A DNA stretch of 64,000 bases from an uncultured Saprospiraceae bacterium (lineage in GTDB: Bacteria > Bacteroidota > Bacteroidia > Chitinophagales > Saprospiraceae): positions 1 through 64,000 of the forward strand of contig CALLPI010000005.1 in the NCBI GenBank assembly GCA_938015595.1, written 5' to 3'. Positions 63,901 to 64,000 of the stretch are shown one piece after another (position 1 is the stretch's first letter; every line of letters starts with the position of its first letter). The notes beneath the pieces are model-generated. The model saw only the letters and a program-made list of their open reading frames with translations, had not been told where the DNA came from and made no database searches. The position numbers and the translations under genes are program-made.

Positions 63901-64000
63901 TCAGCCACCTGCTAAAATGACCAGTTTGGCAGGTGGCCACACGCCTGGCTTTTTTACCGTCACCCAAAATACTCCGCCTGGCAATCCTTGTACTTGCAAA
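63901..64000 (-). CDS. 3' end of a gene for a T9SS type A-like substrate (partial)
   Basis: A minus-strand reading frame enters from beyond the right edge and stops with TGA at 63901-63903. The 32 visible codons read LQVQGLPGGVFWVTVKKPGV followed by WPPAKLVILAGG. This has the pattern of a type A T9SS C-terminal sorting domain, where L..L..GVY.V.V is followed by a short loop and KLVV near the C-terminus. The rest of the gene is outside the window. It is convergent with TonB receptor 3, with 10 bases between the stops. The identification rests on a short tail and is moderate. Confidence 0.6.
   Translation of the reverse strand, partial: LQVQGLPGGVFWVTVKKPGVWPPAKLVILAGG

Noticed and set aside
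63904-63955. Strong stem GCCACCTGC/GCAGGTGGC followed later by TTTTTT, as terminator of TonB receptor 3
   Set aside because: It lies inside the end of the convergent type A-like gene and the T-run is 12 bases from the stem; it may still terminate, but I do not list it as such.
1-64000. tRNA, rRNA and riboswitch genes
   Set aside because: I looked for TPsiC-arm-like sequences, rRNA fragments and long conserved leaders and found none that I could support by eye.

Overview
The window (about 50% G+C) comes from a member of the Bacteroidota, most likely a free-living lineage of the Cytophagia/Saprospiria/Chitinophagia type; I cannot resolve it further. The evidence is direct. Two genes encode PorP/SprF-type proteins of the type IX secretion system (T9SS), and each lies beside a large secreted protein with a type B sorting domain. 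There are three TonB-dependent outer-membrane receptors with carboxypeptidase-regulatory-like N-termini. A DUF4835/BamD/RpoZ/CoaBC cluster is present. Many intergenic regions carry the Bacteroidota -7 promoter box TAnnTTTG, and Shine-Dalgarno sequences are not evident. No rRNA, tRNA or CRISPR array was found.

Layout. 1-2.6 kb is accessory DNA: an IS1182-like insertion sequence ends inside a long imperfect hairpin that resembles an integron attC site, followed by an A+T-rich small lipoprotein gene. 2.7-6.6 kb is a minus-strand operon bamD-rpoZ-coaBC-DUF4835-purN, divergent from era-tsaC (6.7-8.6 kb). 8.7-13.5 kb holds a DUF2007 gene, scpA, selD, a beta-barrel lipoprotein and an MlaE/MlaF-type ABC transporter pair. 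13.7-21.8 kb is dominated by two TonB receptors, the second followed by a beta-helix lipoprotein. 21.9-27.6 kb holds tatC, a GH3 enzyme, two tandem CBS proteins and a membrane-protein/XRE-regulator pair behind a striking array of 20-bp palindromic repeats.

28-31 kb is the first T9SS surface locus (type B protein, then PorP, minus strand). 31-46 kb is mostly housekeeping: 1-Cys peroxiredoxin, geranylgeranyl-reductase-like flavoprotein, O-methyltransferase, bacilliredoxin, valS, hemW, proline dehydrogenase, aroE, isocitrate dehydrogenase and ruvB. 47-54.6 kb is the second T9SS locus: PorP followed by a 2203-residue protein with five cohesin-like modules and about 14 cysteine-paired Ig/PKD-like repeats. 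54.7-61.2 kb is a run of minus-strand genes (guanine deaminase, cysteine desulfurase, rimO, a VWA protein, rfbD, a class C beta-lactamase-like serine hydrolase). A third TonB receptor closes the window, and its 3' end faces the last 32 codons of a gene whose product ends in a T9SS type A-like sorting tail.

The observations most worth a second look are the tandem operator/promoter array at 26.8 kb, the two PorP/type B loci with opposite gene order, the attC-like hairpin next to the IS, and a palindromic repeat present once at 34.2 kb and once at 46.5 kb.
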